Source: an uncultured Lachnospiraceae bacterium (GTDB lineage Bacteria; Bacillota; Clostridia; Lachnospirales; Lachnospiraceae). From it: a stretch of 58,105 bases of DNA. A model generated the notes under the pieces. It saw nothing but the letters and a program-made list of their open reading frames with translations. It ran no database searches and was not told the origin of the DNA. A program made the position numbers and the translations under genes. Each line of letters begins with the position of its first letter. The first letter of the stretch is position 1. Shown here in pieces: positions 50,432 to 58,053 of the stretch. The stretch lies in the NCBI GenBank assembly GCA_910584785.1, contig CAJUDX010000016.1, positions 1 through 58,105 on the forward strand. The letters are read 5' to 3'.

Positions 50432-50941
50432 ATGAATTATCATATACGAATGGGTGTCCCAGAAATGCAAAAGCTGTGGACGGATTTACAAGAAAAATAT
50501 CGCAATAGGACAATAAAGAAGCGAGAAGAACAGCTTTATAAAAAATGGGAGAAAGCATTAAAGCTTTTGGCAACAGATCCATTTTATCCAAGCTTACAAA
50601 CACATGAAATAGAACCATTGTCCAAGAGATATGGGATGAAGGTTTGGCAGTCATATCTGGAAAATAAAAAAAGTGCAGAGATGAGAATGTATTGGGTATA
50701 TGGACCAGAACAGAAAGATATGTTACTGTTCACACGTTCACAGCAACGGGCAAAAATCCATGAAAATCGCCTTCGTCGATGGGATTTTTGCTCACTAGTC
50801 CAGTTTAACATACGGTCAGCGCAGCAAGTGCGCAGACCTAAGTGAACAGTAACAAAGATATAACGATTATAGGCTTAAAACCACATCCAGAAGATCGAAA
50901 AAAAAGGTGCATATGACAGAATTTCCTTATCTGACCTATAG
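50432..50941 (+). pseudogene. RelE-like toxin gene disrupted by a 132-bp element
   Basis: The first ~96 codons (to PEQKD) encode a basic toxin-like protein (KLWTDLQEKYRNRTIKKREE, LSKRYGMKVWQSYLENK, MRMYWVYGPEQKD). At 50722 a 132-bp inverted-repeat element is inserted, which replaces the C-terminus by foreign residues and stops at 50843-50845. Skipping the element and one copy of its 8-bp duplication restores the frame into ITIIGLKPHPEDRKK, a natural ending. A run of eight A at about 50898-50905 then puts the frame out by one; with seven A it would read on to GAYDRISLSDL and stop at 50939-50941. So the gene carries an insertion and probably a slippage mutation. Confidence 0.8.
50722..50853 (+). 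mobile_element. 132-bp MITE-like element with 12-bp inverted ends and 8-bp duplication
   Basis: The element starts GTTACTGTTCAC (50722-50733) and ends with its perfect complement GTGAACAGTAAC (50842-50853). The flanks are identical: AAAGATAT at 50714-50721 and 50854-50861. Inside are further hairpins, GCAAAAATCC (50750-50759) with GGATTTTTGC (50782-50791), and GCGCA-GCAAG-TGCGC near the right end. It has no coding capacity, so it must be mobilised by a transposase elsewhere. Eight-base duplications fit several DDE transposase families; I cannot say which. Confidence 0.9.
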
Positions 50942-51014
50942 ATTTTTTAACCTTTATTATCTTACAGATACACATCTAAACCAAAACTCCAGCAAAAAGG
51001 CAGGGATATTTATT

Positions 51015-51944
51015 ATGGAAAGCAAACAAATCGAATACATCTTAAAAATAGCCGAAAAGAACAATATCACAAAAGCAGCCAATGAACTTTTCATCTCCCA
51101 GCCTGCCCTAAATCAGCAGCTTATCCGCCTGGAGAAAGAATTGGGAATCCCTCTTTTTCATCGTTCCCGAAGCAACTGGCACTTAACTGAAGCCGGGGAA
51201 ATCTATGTGGAAGCTGCTAAAAAAATCCTTCAGATGAAAAATAATGCCTACCGCCAGATTCATGACCTGACCGAGGGAAAATACGGTCATCTTTCGGTCG
51301 GTTTTACCGCCGGGAGGGGAATCGCCATGTTTACGCAGTCATACAGCCGATTTCACCAGCTTTATCCTAATATTATCGTCGAATATAAAGAAGGAATTGT
51401 CCAAAAGCTTCACCATCTGATTGCCCAGGATACGCTGGATATCGGTTTTTTAACTCTGACCAAACAGGATCAGAACCCGGAGAATATCTACCAGACCATT
51501 TATGAGGAAGAACTGTTTTTAGCCGTTCCCTCCGGTCATCCCATTGCCCGCAGAGCGTCCGCCAGTGACGGACAGTTCCCGGTTTTAGATATCCATGACC
51601 TGCAGTATGAACCATTTATTTTAATGGATAAATATTCGACAATGCGGACGATGGTGGACCAGATTTTTGCAGACGGCGGCTTTTCGCCCAATATCCTGTT
51701 TGAAACCGGGAATAATCTCGCGGTGATTTCCATGGTGCAGGCCAGTCTTGGCTGCGGTATTCTGGCGTGGTACTATGTAAAAGAACGCCCGGAAGGAATA
51801 ACGTTCTTCTGCCTTCCCGGGCATCCTACATGGGAGTTTGTGGCCTGTCATAAGAAAGACCATTATTTGAACAATGCAGCGAATGTTTACATCGATCTGG
51901 CAAAGAAGTTATGGGGAAAGCAGAGCACTTCTGCATCCTGTTAA
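51015..51944 (+). CDS. LysR family transcriptional regulator
   Basis: A 309-residue LysR-type regulator. The N-terminal winged helix-turn-helix is complete (ESKQIEYILKIAEKNNITKA, ELFISQPALNQQLIRLEKEL, GIPLFHRS) and is followed by the effector-binding domain (GHLSVGFTAGRGIAMF to the C-terminus). The ATG at 51015 gives the normal family start; an in-frame codon at 50907 would add 36 residues encoded by the tail of the broken toxin gene. Its stop overlaps that of the convergent beta-lactamase-like gene. LysR proteins usually control a neighbouring divergent gene, but the upstream side is only the dead toxin gene, so its target is unclear. Confidence 0.92.
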   Translation: MESKQIEYILKIAEKNNITKAANELFISQPALNQQLIRLEKELGIPLFHRSRSNWHLTEAGEIYVEAAKKILQMKNNAYRQIHDLTEGKYGHLSVGFTAGRGIAMFTQSYSRFHQLYPNIIVEYKEGIVQKLHHLIAQDTLDIGFLTLTKQDQNPENIYQTIYEEELFLAVPSGHPIARRASASDGQFPVLDIHDLQYEPFILMDKYSTMRTMVDQIFADGGFSPNILFETGNNLAVISMVQASLGCGILAWYYVKERPEGITFFCLPGHPTWEFVACHKKDHYLNNAANVYIDLAKKLWGKQSTSASC

Positions 51945-52984
51945 TAAAGAAAATAATCTTTAGTCAGGGAAACCGCAATCTCCCTTGCCTGCGTGCTGGA
52001 TATGTTTTGGTTTGCGGTTTCTCCCAGATAAATACAAAAATAAATCCGGTGTCCAACATCGGCAAACCCGGTATACCAGGCATCGACGACAACGCCGTTT
52101 GCTTTTCCCATGCCTGTTTTTCCGTAGATGGCACAATTTTTTTTGCTGGCCTCTGAAAAAAACATAACTTCTTCTAGTGCTGTCCTTGTGTCAGGAGAAT
52201 AGGGGGATGTATCGCCAAAGAGCGTTTCCAGGACGTTTACCTGTTCTCTGGGGGAGATTTTCAGGGAGGATTCAATCCAGAAACCGGTTAGTGCAGGATT
52301 GCTGTTATTTGTATTTTGACGGCCCTGCCAGTCAGAGATATCGCAGTTGCCGTAGGAAAGGGTATCTAATGTTTTCTGTATTGTGTCAGCGCCGATTTCA
52401 TCAATTATCTGCTGGTAATACCAGACGCAGGAGGTGCGAAAGGCTGAGGAAAAGTCCATGTCCCGGTTCCAGTCGTCATTCCAGAAGGTTTCACCGCTCC
52501 AGGTACGGGTGGAATTTTCCGGCACGATAACCCCATTTTCCAGCCCTGCCAGGGAAGATATAATTTTAAATGTGGAGCAGGGAGAGCGGCGGGTGTCGGC
52601 TAAATTTTCATTATAAACCTGAACAGTGTTTTCTTCCGGGTCAAAAAGGACAGCAGCCCCATTCAGTTCTCCAAAGTAAGATGACCAGTCGGGACGGGAG
52701 ATGGTTTTCGGCGGTACAGCTTCTGCGAATGCCGGGGGCTGGGGGATATCGGATTCTGTGGGGTGCAGGCTGATTTGTGCATCGTCGTTTTTTGCGGTTT
52801 GCGCAATAGTTGGTGCAAGGTCTGATTCAGAAATCTGTGCAGAGCTGTGGTCTGTGGACTCTGCGGTAATGGTTTTCGGCTGGTTTGGCAGTGCTTTTTT
52901 GTCAGGGCTGCAGCCGGATAAACCTGCAGGTAAAATAATTGCAGATAAAAGAAATGAACCAATACGTAAGCCTGTAGATTTCAT
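51941..52984 (-). CDS. Class D beta-lactamase-like lipoprotein (penicillin-binding fold)
   Basis: From the Met at 52984 this is a 347-residue lipoprotein: signal peptide with lipobox LSGC (Cys25), a Ser/Thr/Pro-rich spacer to about 95, and a serine-active-site transpeptidase-fold domain. The class D motifs are all there: STFK (S137, K140), SCV (185-187), YGN (211-213) and KTG (289-291). Class D enzymes hydrolyse beta-lactams; similar domains also act as sensors (BlaR/MecR), but no signalling partner is fused C-terminally. No good ribosome site precedes this Met. The frame is open upstream through an ATPase fragment to 53311, so the protein may be made as a 456-residue fusion. Confidence 0.85.
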   Translation of the reverse strand: MKSTGLRIGSFLLSAIILPAGLSGCSPDKKALPNQPKTITAESTDHSSAQISESDLAPTIAQTAKNDDAQISLHPTESDIPQPPAFAEAVPPKTISRPDWSSYFGELNGAAVLFDPEENTVQVYNENLADTRRSPCSTFKIISSLAGLENGVIVPENSTRTWSGETFWNDDWNRDMDFSSAFRTSCVWYYQQIIDEIGADTIQKTLDTLSYGNCDISDWQGRQNTNNSNPALTGFWIESSLKISPREQVNVLETLFGDTSPYSPDTRTALEEVMFFSEASKKNCAIYGKTGMGKANGVVVDAWYTGFADVGHRIYFCIYLGETANQNISSTQAREIAVSLTKDYFLY

Positions 52985-53311
52985 GGGATGAGATAAGCCG
53001 TTCTGCTTTGCCTGATCTGTCCGTATTTTAATATAAGGAAGGAGTTCTGGAGCGTATTGAAATTCATCAATAATCAGGGGAGTACGGTATTGCTGTAAAA
53101 ACAGTTCGGGATATTCCCGGGCAAGGGTTCGCAGCATGGGATAGTCAAGGGTAACATATTGTATTTCCTTGTTTTTTTCTCTGATTTGATTTAAAAGGGT
53201 GGTTTTCCCTGCCTGCCGTGCACCGCAAACCATAACAACAGGGAAATGGCTTGCTAAATTTTTGAGTTTGGCTTCCATTGCACGGTGAATGTACATTAAA
53301 ATTACCTCCAT
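52985..53311 (-). pseudogene. N-terminal fragment of an AAA_14/DUF4143 ATPase, in frame with the beta-lactamase-like gene
   Basis: The first 109 codons of the open frame starting at 53311 encode the start of a typical AAA_14/DUF4143 ATPase: Walker A GARQAGKTTLL near residues 30-40, the strand YVTLDYPMLRTLAREYPELF, and Walker B-like PLIIDEFQYAPELLPYIK. Family members run about 400 residues; here the sequence stops matching right after RTDQAKQNG, normally followed by the sensor strand and the DUF4143 domain. It then continues without a stop into the lipoprotein. The start has AGGAGG-like AAGGTAATTTTA nearby (GGAGG at about 53320-53324 on the minus strand). A deletion that fused two genes is the simplest explanation. 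Confidence 0.8.
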
Positions 53312-53360
53312 GGATAAAAAAGCTATTTTTGAAAAGTACAGGTAAAAAAGTGAATCAAAT

Positions 53361-53399
53361 ATAATACAAAAAGAGACTACAATTCCTTTTTTGTATTAT
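53361..53399. repeat. A/T-rich inverted repeat upstream of the ATPase fragment
   Basis: ATAATACAAAAA (53361-53372) pairs with TTTTTTGTATTAT (53387-53399). It could be an operator or a weak bidirectional terminator. The stretch 53400-53533 shows nothing further that I can name. Confidence 0.6.
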
Positions 53400-53533
53400 A
53401 TAAGATTTAGAGTTAGGAATCAAGAGATTTCTTCCTGGGGTTCATGATTTCCAGCAGTGTTAAAAATAAATCAAAAAGGAACGGCATTAAACTGCGATCA
53501 AAAAGAAGTCATAAAGAACTTGCGTTAAACTAC

Positions 53534-53562
53534 TTGACAAACCTATCAGATCAGGGTAGAAT
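53534..53562 (+). promoter_or_regulatory. Promoter of metNIQ
   Basis: Consensus -35 TTGACA (53534-53539), a 17-base spacer and TAGAAT (53557-53562). It gives a transcript leader of about 140 bases before metN. Confidence 0.85.
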
Positions 53563-53710
53563 TTTGTTCGTAAACAGAAAAATCCTACTAATTAGATAGG
53601 GATTCGTAACGTGAGAGATTGAGCAGTTGCGGGAAGTGGATAAGTCATACTGGGTCGCAGGTCTGTGCAAGGCTTGCGGCCTTTTTTGGTAAAGCAATGG
53701 AGAAAAGTGG
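53563..53710 (+). promoter_or_regulatory. Structured leader of metNIQ, candidate riboswitch or attenuator
   Basis: The leader can form a hairpin AATCC...GGATT at about 53580-53604, then CGTAAC (53609-53614) with GTTGCG (53630-53635), then the terminator at 53653-53687 before metN. Premature termination in front of a methionine importer is the usual layout of SAM-I riboswitches or methionine T-boxes. I cannot find the S-box core or the T-box TGG-type sequence, and about 90 bases before the terminator is short for either. The ligand is therefore unknown. Confidence 0.55.
53653..53687 (+). terminator. Leader terminator upstream of metN
   Basis: GGTCGCAGG (53653-53661) pairs with CTTGCGGCC (53673-53681), nine pairs including two G-U, followed by six T. 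It lies 23 bases before the metN start, so transcription must pass it to express the operon. Confidence 0.85.
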
Positions 53711-54793
53711 ATGGAAAAGCAAAAGCAATCTCCCATTATCCAGTTAAAGGGTTTGGGAAAGCAGTTTAAGACGAGCAACGGGCCGGTGACTGCCCTGGAT
53801 GATATTAATCTGGAAATTAACCCGGGGGAAATTTTTGGGATTATCGGTCTTTCGGGCGCGGGGAAGAGTACCCTGGTGCGCTGTATTAATTATCTGGAAG
53901 TGCCGACTTCCGGTACGGTTATCTTTGAGGGCGTGAGCCTGGCGGGGAAGAATGATAAGCCTTCCCTGGCGGAAAGAATTGTTAAAATTTTATCCGGCAG
54001 TGCCGGGCAGGCGGTGAAAAATTCCCAGGATATCCGCCGGGCAAGGCGCTCGATGGGAATGATTTTCCAGCAGTTTAACCTATTGGCGCAGAGGAATGTC
54101 CTGCAGAATGTGTGCTTTCCCCTGGAATTGATTGGGACGAATAGAAAAGAAGCCCAGAAGCGGGCAGAAGAACTGTTAAAGATGGTGGGGCTGGAGGATC
54201 GGATGAAGGCGTATCCGGCGCAGCTTTCCGGCGGGCAGAAGCAGAGGGTTGCCATTGCCCGCGCCATGGCGACCAATCCCAAGGTGCTGCTCTGCGACGA
54301 GGCGACCAGTGCCCTGGACCCGAATACCACGAAGCAGATTCTGGGGCTGTTAAAGCAGATTAACCGGGAAATGGGGGTTACGGTGATTGTGATCACCCAT
54401 GAAATGTCGGTTATCGAGGCGATCTGCGACCGGGTGGCGATTATCGATCAGAGCCATATCGCCGAGGTGGGTAAGGTTTCGGATATTTTTTCCAATCCTA
54501 AAACGCCGATTGGACGGCAGCTGATTTTGGGCGATGCGGCAAAGAAGGTTGCCCTGGGGACGGAGCGCCAGTTAAGGATTATATTTGACGGAAGGGAATC
54601 CTCGGAGCCGGTGATTTCCAACCTGGTTTTGGCGTGTAAGGTTCCGATTAATATTATGCACGCGGAAACGAAGGATGTGGGCGGGAAGGCCATGGGACAC
54701 ATGTTGATTCAGATTCCCGAGGATGAAACCGAGGCGAACCGGGTCATTAATTATCTGAAAACCGTAAAGGTTGCTTTCGAGGAGGTGCGGTGA
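53711..54793 (+). CDS. metN: Methionine ABC transporter ATP-binding protein
   Basis: ATPase of the MetNIQ importer for methionine, 360 residues. Walker A GLSGAGKST at 46-54, Q loop FQQFN, signature LSGGQ at 172-176, Walker B with D196/E197 in LLCDEATSALD, and H-loop ITHEMS. The C-terminal NIL domain (about 280-360), which binds methionine and gives transinhibition, is present (LRIIFDGRES to LKTVKVAFEE). A 25-residue insert (KNDKPSLAERIVKILSGSAG, about residues 78-105) between Walker A and the Q loop is longer than in enteric MetN. Its stop overlaps the metI start. Confidence 0.96.
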   Translation: MEKQKQSPIIQLKGLGKQFKTSNGPVTALDDINLEINPGEIFGIIGLSGAGKSTLVRCINYLEVPTSGTVIFEGVSLAGKNDKPSLAERIVKILSGSAGQAVKNSQDIRRARRSMGMIFQQFNLLAQRNVLQNVCFPLELIGTNRKEAQKRAEELLKMVGLEDRMKAYPAQLSGGQKQRVAIARAMATNPKVLLCDEATSALDPNTTKQILGLLKQINREMGVTVIVITHEMSVIEAICDRVAIIDQSHIAEVGKVSDIFSNPKTPIGRQLILGDAAKKVALGTERQLRIIFDGRESSEPVISNLVLACKVPINIMHAETKDVGGKAMGHMLIQIPEDETEANRVINYLKTVKVAFEEVR

Positions 54794-55458
54794 TGGTTTG
54801 GGATGCGACAACCTGGGAAATGTTAAAAACGGGCATTTGGGAAACGCTGTTTATGACCTTTGCCTCTTCGGCGATTTCCTACCTTATCGGTATACCGTTA
54901 GGAATCTTTTTAGTGGTTGCCGATGCCGACGGAATCCAGCCCATGCCGGTGCTTCAGAAGATGCTGGGCGTGGTCATTAATTTACTTCGGTCAATTCCGT
55001 TTATTATTTTGTTGATTCTTTTAATTCCGTTTACGCGGGCCATCGTGGGGACGACCCTGGGGGCCAAGGCGATTGTGCCTCCTCTGGTGGTGGCGGCAGC
55101 GCCCTATATTGCGCGTATGGTGGAATCTTCCTTTCGGGAAGTGGACGCGGGCGTTATCGAGGCGGCACAGTCCATGGGTGCCACGACCTGGCAGATTATC
55201 TGGAAGGTGCTTCTGCCGGAGGCAAAGCCAAGTCTTTTCGTGGGCGCGGCGATTTCCATTACCACCATCCTGGGCTATTCCGCCATGGCAGGCTTTGTCG
55301 GCGGCGGCGGACTGGGAACCATTGCCATTAACTACGGCTACTACCGCTACCAGACGGATATGATGCTGGTTACGGTGGTGCTTTTGGTCATTATTGTCCA
55401 GATTATCCAGGAAAGCTGGATGAAGGTATCGAAGATCACTGACAAGAGGATTCGTTAG
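54793..55458 (+). CDS. metI: Methionine ABC transporter permease
   Basis: Permease of MetNIQ, 221 residues with five predicted helices. It shows TFASSAISYLIGIPLG, LLRSIPFIILLILLIPFTR, the ATPase-contact loop GVIEAAQSMGATTWQI, and GYSAMAGFVGGGGLG. The ATG at 54793 overlaps the metN stop (TGATG) and stands 7 bases after AGGAGG; GTG 54790 is too close to that site. A 28-bp inverted-repeat insertion lies six bases after its stop, before the metQ ribosome site. Confidence 0.96.
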   Translation: MVWDATTWEMLKTGIWETLFMTFASSAISYLIGIPLGIFLVVADADGIQPMPVLQKMLGVVINLLRSIPFIILLILLIPFTRAIVGTTLGAKAIVPPLVVAAAPYIARMVESSFREVDAGVIEAAQSMGATTWQIIWKVLLPEAKPSLFVGAAISITTILGYSAMAGFVGGGGLGTIAINYGYYRYQTDMMLVTVVLLVIIVQIIQESWMKVSKITDKRIR

Positions 55459-55464
55459 AGTGTT

Positions 55465-55492
55465 GTCGCTGTTCACATGCGTTCACTTTAAC
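55465..55492 (+). mobile_element. 28-bp mini element related to the 132-bp MITE
   Basis: It reads GTCGCTGTTCAC, four bases, then GTTCACTTTAAC, and aligns with the 26-bp element at 21212-21237 with a 2-bp gap. The flanking octamers are AGAGTGTT (55457-55464) and AGAATATT (55493-55500), matching at six of eight positions with both changes G/A, as in an old duplication. It sits between metI and metQ. Confidence 0.5.
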
Positions 55493-55557
55493 AGAATATT
55501 CTTGTTGAGGATAAATAAAAAGTGTTTCCGGTTAGGAAACAACAAGGAGGAAGCATT

Positions 55558-56505
55558 ATGAAAAAATCTTTAGCATTACTGATGGCAGCATCACTTACGG
55601 TGCTGAGCCTGACCGCGTGCGGCGGCAATGGGGGCACGGATACAACCGCAGCGACCACAGTAGCCCAGACGGAGGAAACGACGGCGGCAGAGAGTGAAAG
55701 CGAAGCGCAGGAGAGCAGCGATGAGGCTGGTGAGGAAAGTGAAACCAGCGGCGAAACGGCGGCAGCAAGCGATTTACAGAAGCTTGTTATCGGTGCAAGC
55801 CCGGCTCCCCATGCAGAGATCTTAAACGCAGCCAAGGATTTAATGGCAGCCAAGGGTTATGAACTGGAAATCCGTGAATACACCGATTATATTCAGCCGA
55901 ATAACGCGCTGGATGCAGGGGATCTGGATGCAAACTATTTCCAGCATCTGCCCTACTTAGAGCAGTTTATCGAACAGCACGGCGTAAATCTTGCCAGTGC
56001 AGGAAAGGTTCACTATGAGCCGTTTGGCATTTATGCGGGAAAGACCGCGGATCTGGCCTCCCTGGGCGATAAGGCAAAGGTAGCCGTTCCTAACGATGTA
56101 ACCAATGAGGCAAGGGCACTTCTTCTTCTGGAAGCCCAGGGCCTGATTAAGTTAAAAGAGGGCGCAGGCTTAAACGCAACCAAGAATGATATTGTGGAAA
56201 ATACCAAGAATCTGGAAATTATCGAAATCGAAGCAGCACAGATTCCGCGTTCCATTAACGATGTGGACATTGCCGTAATCAACGGCAACTATGCTATCGA
56301 AGCAGGGATGAAGGTTTCCGATGCCCTGGCGGTAGAGGCATCCGACTCCGTGGCAGCAACCACCTATGGAAATGTAGTTGCTGTAAGAGCAGGCGAGGAA
56401 AGCAGCGATGCCATCGTGGCTTTGATGGAAGTATTAACGAGCGATGAGATCAAGAAGTTTATGGAAGAAAAGTATGAGGGCGCTGTGGTTCCGCTGAGTG
56501 AATAA
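55558..56505 (+). CDS. metQ: Methionine-binding lipoprotein
   Basis: Substrate-binding lipoprotein of MetNIQ, 315 residues. Signal peptide with lipobox LTAC (Cys21); an unusually long Thr/Glu/Ser-rich spacer (about 22-70); then the NlpA/MetQ domain with LVIGASPAPHAEIL, NALDAGDLDANYFQHLPYLE, and AQIPRSINDVDIAVINGNYA. The ATG at 55558 follows AAGGAGG; an in-frame codon at 55522 would add twelve residues before the signal peptide. A small hairpin GTTTCC-GGTTA-GGAAAC (55524-55540) lies just before the ribosome site and may affect message stability or translation. A terminator follows the gene. Confidence 0.95.
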   Translation: MKKSLALLMAASLTVLSLTACGGNGGTDTTAATTVAQTEETTAAESESEAQESSDEAGEESETSGETAAASDLQKLVIGASPAPHAEILNAAKDLMAAKGYELEIREYTDYIQPNNALDAGDLDANYFQHLPYLEQFIEQHGVNLASAGKVHYEPFGIYAGKTADLASLGDKAKVAVPNDVTNEARALLLLEAQGLIKLKEGAGLNATKNDIVENTKNLEIIEIEAAQIPRSINDVDIAVINGNYAIEAGMKVSDALAVEASDSVAATTYGNVVAVRAGEESSDAIVALMEVLTSDEIKKFMEEKYEGAVVPLSE

Positions 56506-56551
56506 GGCAGAACGATGGATGCTGAAAGCAGCTGAATAAAAAAGAAAAAAG

Positions 56552-56589
56552 CAGGATGTATTCTGGAAAAGGATGCATCCTGTTTTTTT
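56552..56589 (+). terminator. Terminator after metNIQ
   Basis: CAGGATG (56552-56558) pairs with CATCCTG (56576-56582), extended inward by T-A/A-T-type pairing, followed by seven T. Confidence 0.88.
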
Positions 56590-56596
56590 ATCACAA

Positions 56597-56645
56597 ATTA
56601 AGTAAGTTCCCCGCTTTGCTGTTAAAAAGACAAAAGCGGGGGAGT
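56597..56645 (+). repeat. Hairpin-only remnant (D) of the dispersed repeat
   Basis: AAGTAAGTTCCCCGCTTT followed by a loop and AAAAGCGGGGGAGTGG matches hairpin 1 of repeat copies B and C (AAGTAAGTCCCCCGCTT...GAAAGCGG). The rest of the repeat is absent. It lies between the metNIQ terminator and the 3' end of the chemoreceptor gene and may act as a terminator for the latter. Confidence 0.55.
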
Positions 56646-56669
56646 GGCAGGTCTTATTGCAATGTCAGC

Positions 56670-58053
56670 TTAGTCCCTGGCAAGTGTAAACTGATCCACC
56701 AGCTTCTTCAAGCTGTCAGCTTCCGCCGAAAGCTCTTCACTGGCGGCTGCACTTTCTTCCGCTGTAGCACTGTTCGTCTGTACAACGGAGGATATCTGGT
56801 CAATGCCCTCAGTAACCTGAATAATTGCTGTGGTCTGTTTTTCCATTGCCTCCACAACAATATCCATCTGCGAGGTTACGTGACCAGCGTAAACACTGGT
56901 CTGTTCTAAGGATTCGGTAACTTTAGTTACCGCTTCACTGCCTTCATTCACAGCCTGAATAGAGTTTTCAATTAATTCTTTTGTGGCTTTGGCGGCTTCA
57001 TCTGATTTGGCAGCAAGGTTGCGCACTTCGTCGGCAACTACGGCAAAGCCTTTGCCGGAAGTACCTGCGCGGGCGGCTTCTACCGCTGCGTTTAATGCCA
57101 GAATGTTCGTCTGGAAGGCAATGCTTTCAATTGAGGCAATAATTCTTGAAATTTCTTCGGAAGAGCGGGAGATTTTCTCCATCGCGACATTTAATTCTTT
57201 TACATGCTCTACACTAATCCCAAGCTGTGCTCCAGCCTGCCCAACGAACTGCCCGGCTTGTTCCGTTGCATTGGAGGTTTTCTTTGCGCTTTCGGAAATA
57301 TCGGTAATCGTGGCAGCTAATTCTTCTACGGCGCTGGCCTGCTGAATGGAACCCTGGCTTAAGCTCTGGGCGCCGCCGGAAACCTGACCGCTGGCAGAAG
57401 AAACCTGACCGGCGGAGGCGTTAATCTGCCGCATGGTGTTGCTTAGTTCTACCTTTAAATTGTGCATGGAAACCAGGATGCTCTGAAATTCTCCCACATA
57501 AGCATCACGATGGGAGGACTGAATATCAAAGTTCTGGTGGGACATTTCATTTAATAAATAGCTGATATCTTTAATGATAATATTCAGCCCGGTTACCATC
57601 TCAGCGGTGGAACGAGTCAGTTCTGCTGTCTCATCCTGACCATTTGTCTGGGGAACCGGCGACTTTAAATCACCCTCAACTAACAGCTTCATCCGCTCGG
57701 CGCAGGCACGCATGGGGAGACTGATATTGCTGGAAAGTTTCAGGGCAACCACGATGGAAATTAAAATGGTCCCTACGATAACCAAAAGATTGATGATAAT
57801 GCCAAAGTAGGTATTCGCCAGATATTCCGCTTTGCGTGCAGTAACAGCCACACTCCATCCGTCGGTATCTGCCACGGGGGCATAGGCGGTGAAGCGGGGA
57901 CCATCGGCACTGTTAAAGCTTCCAAAGCCATTTTGCCCCTGACGCATCTGGGCATGTAAGTCGGCAAGTTCCTTTAACGAAGAATCCGTCGTAGCTTCCT
58001 GTTCAATGTTTTGTGTAGTAATCGTATCCAAGGTGATGTCGGCAATGGTATCG
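56670..58053 (-). CDS. Methyl-accepting chemotaxis protein, 3' exon (interrupted)
   Basis: C-terminal ~460 residues of a chemoreceptor that passes ligand signals to CheA/CheW. Visible are the end of an extracytoplasmic Cache-type sensor (FTAYAPVADTDGWSVAVTAR), a transmembrane segment (FGIIINLLVIVGTILISIVV), HAMP, and the MCP signalling coiled coil with the invariant tip IASIESIAFQTNILALNAAV, EAARAG and GFAVVADEVRNLA. The frame is open upstream of TTG 58031 to the junction with a group II intron end at about 58053/58054. A normal receptor would have some 200-250 more N-terminal residues, presumably encoded beyond the intron, to the right of the window. TTG 58031 is thus not a real start. Confidence 0.88.

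Noticed and set aside
53563..53710. SAM-I riboswitch or methionine T-box
   Set aside because: The conserved cores of neither class could be found, although a terminator and hairpins exist; kept only as a candidate leader of unknown type.
58029..58031. TTG at 58031 as the true start of the chemoreceptor
   Set aside because: No ribosome site, and the frame continues upstream to the intron junction; a receptor starting here would lack its first membrane segment and most of its sensor domain.
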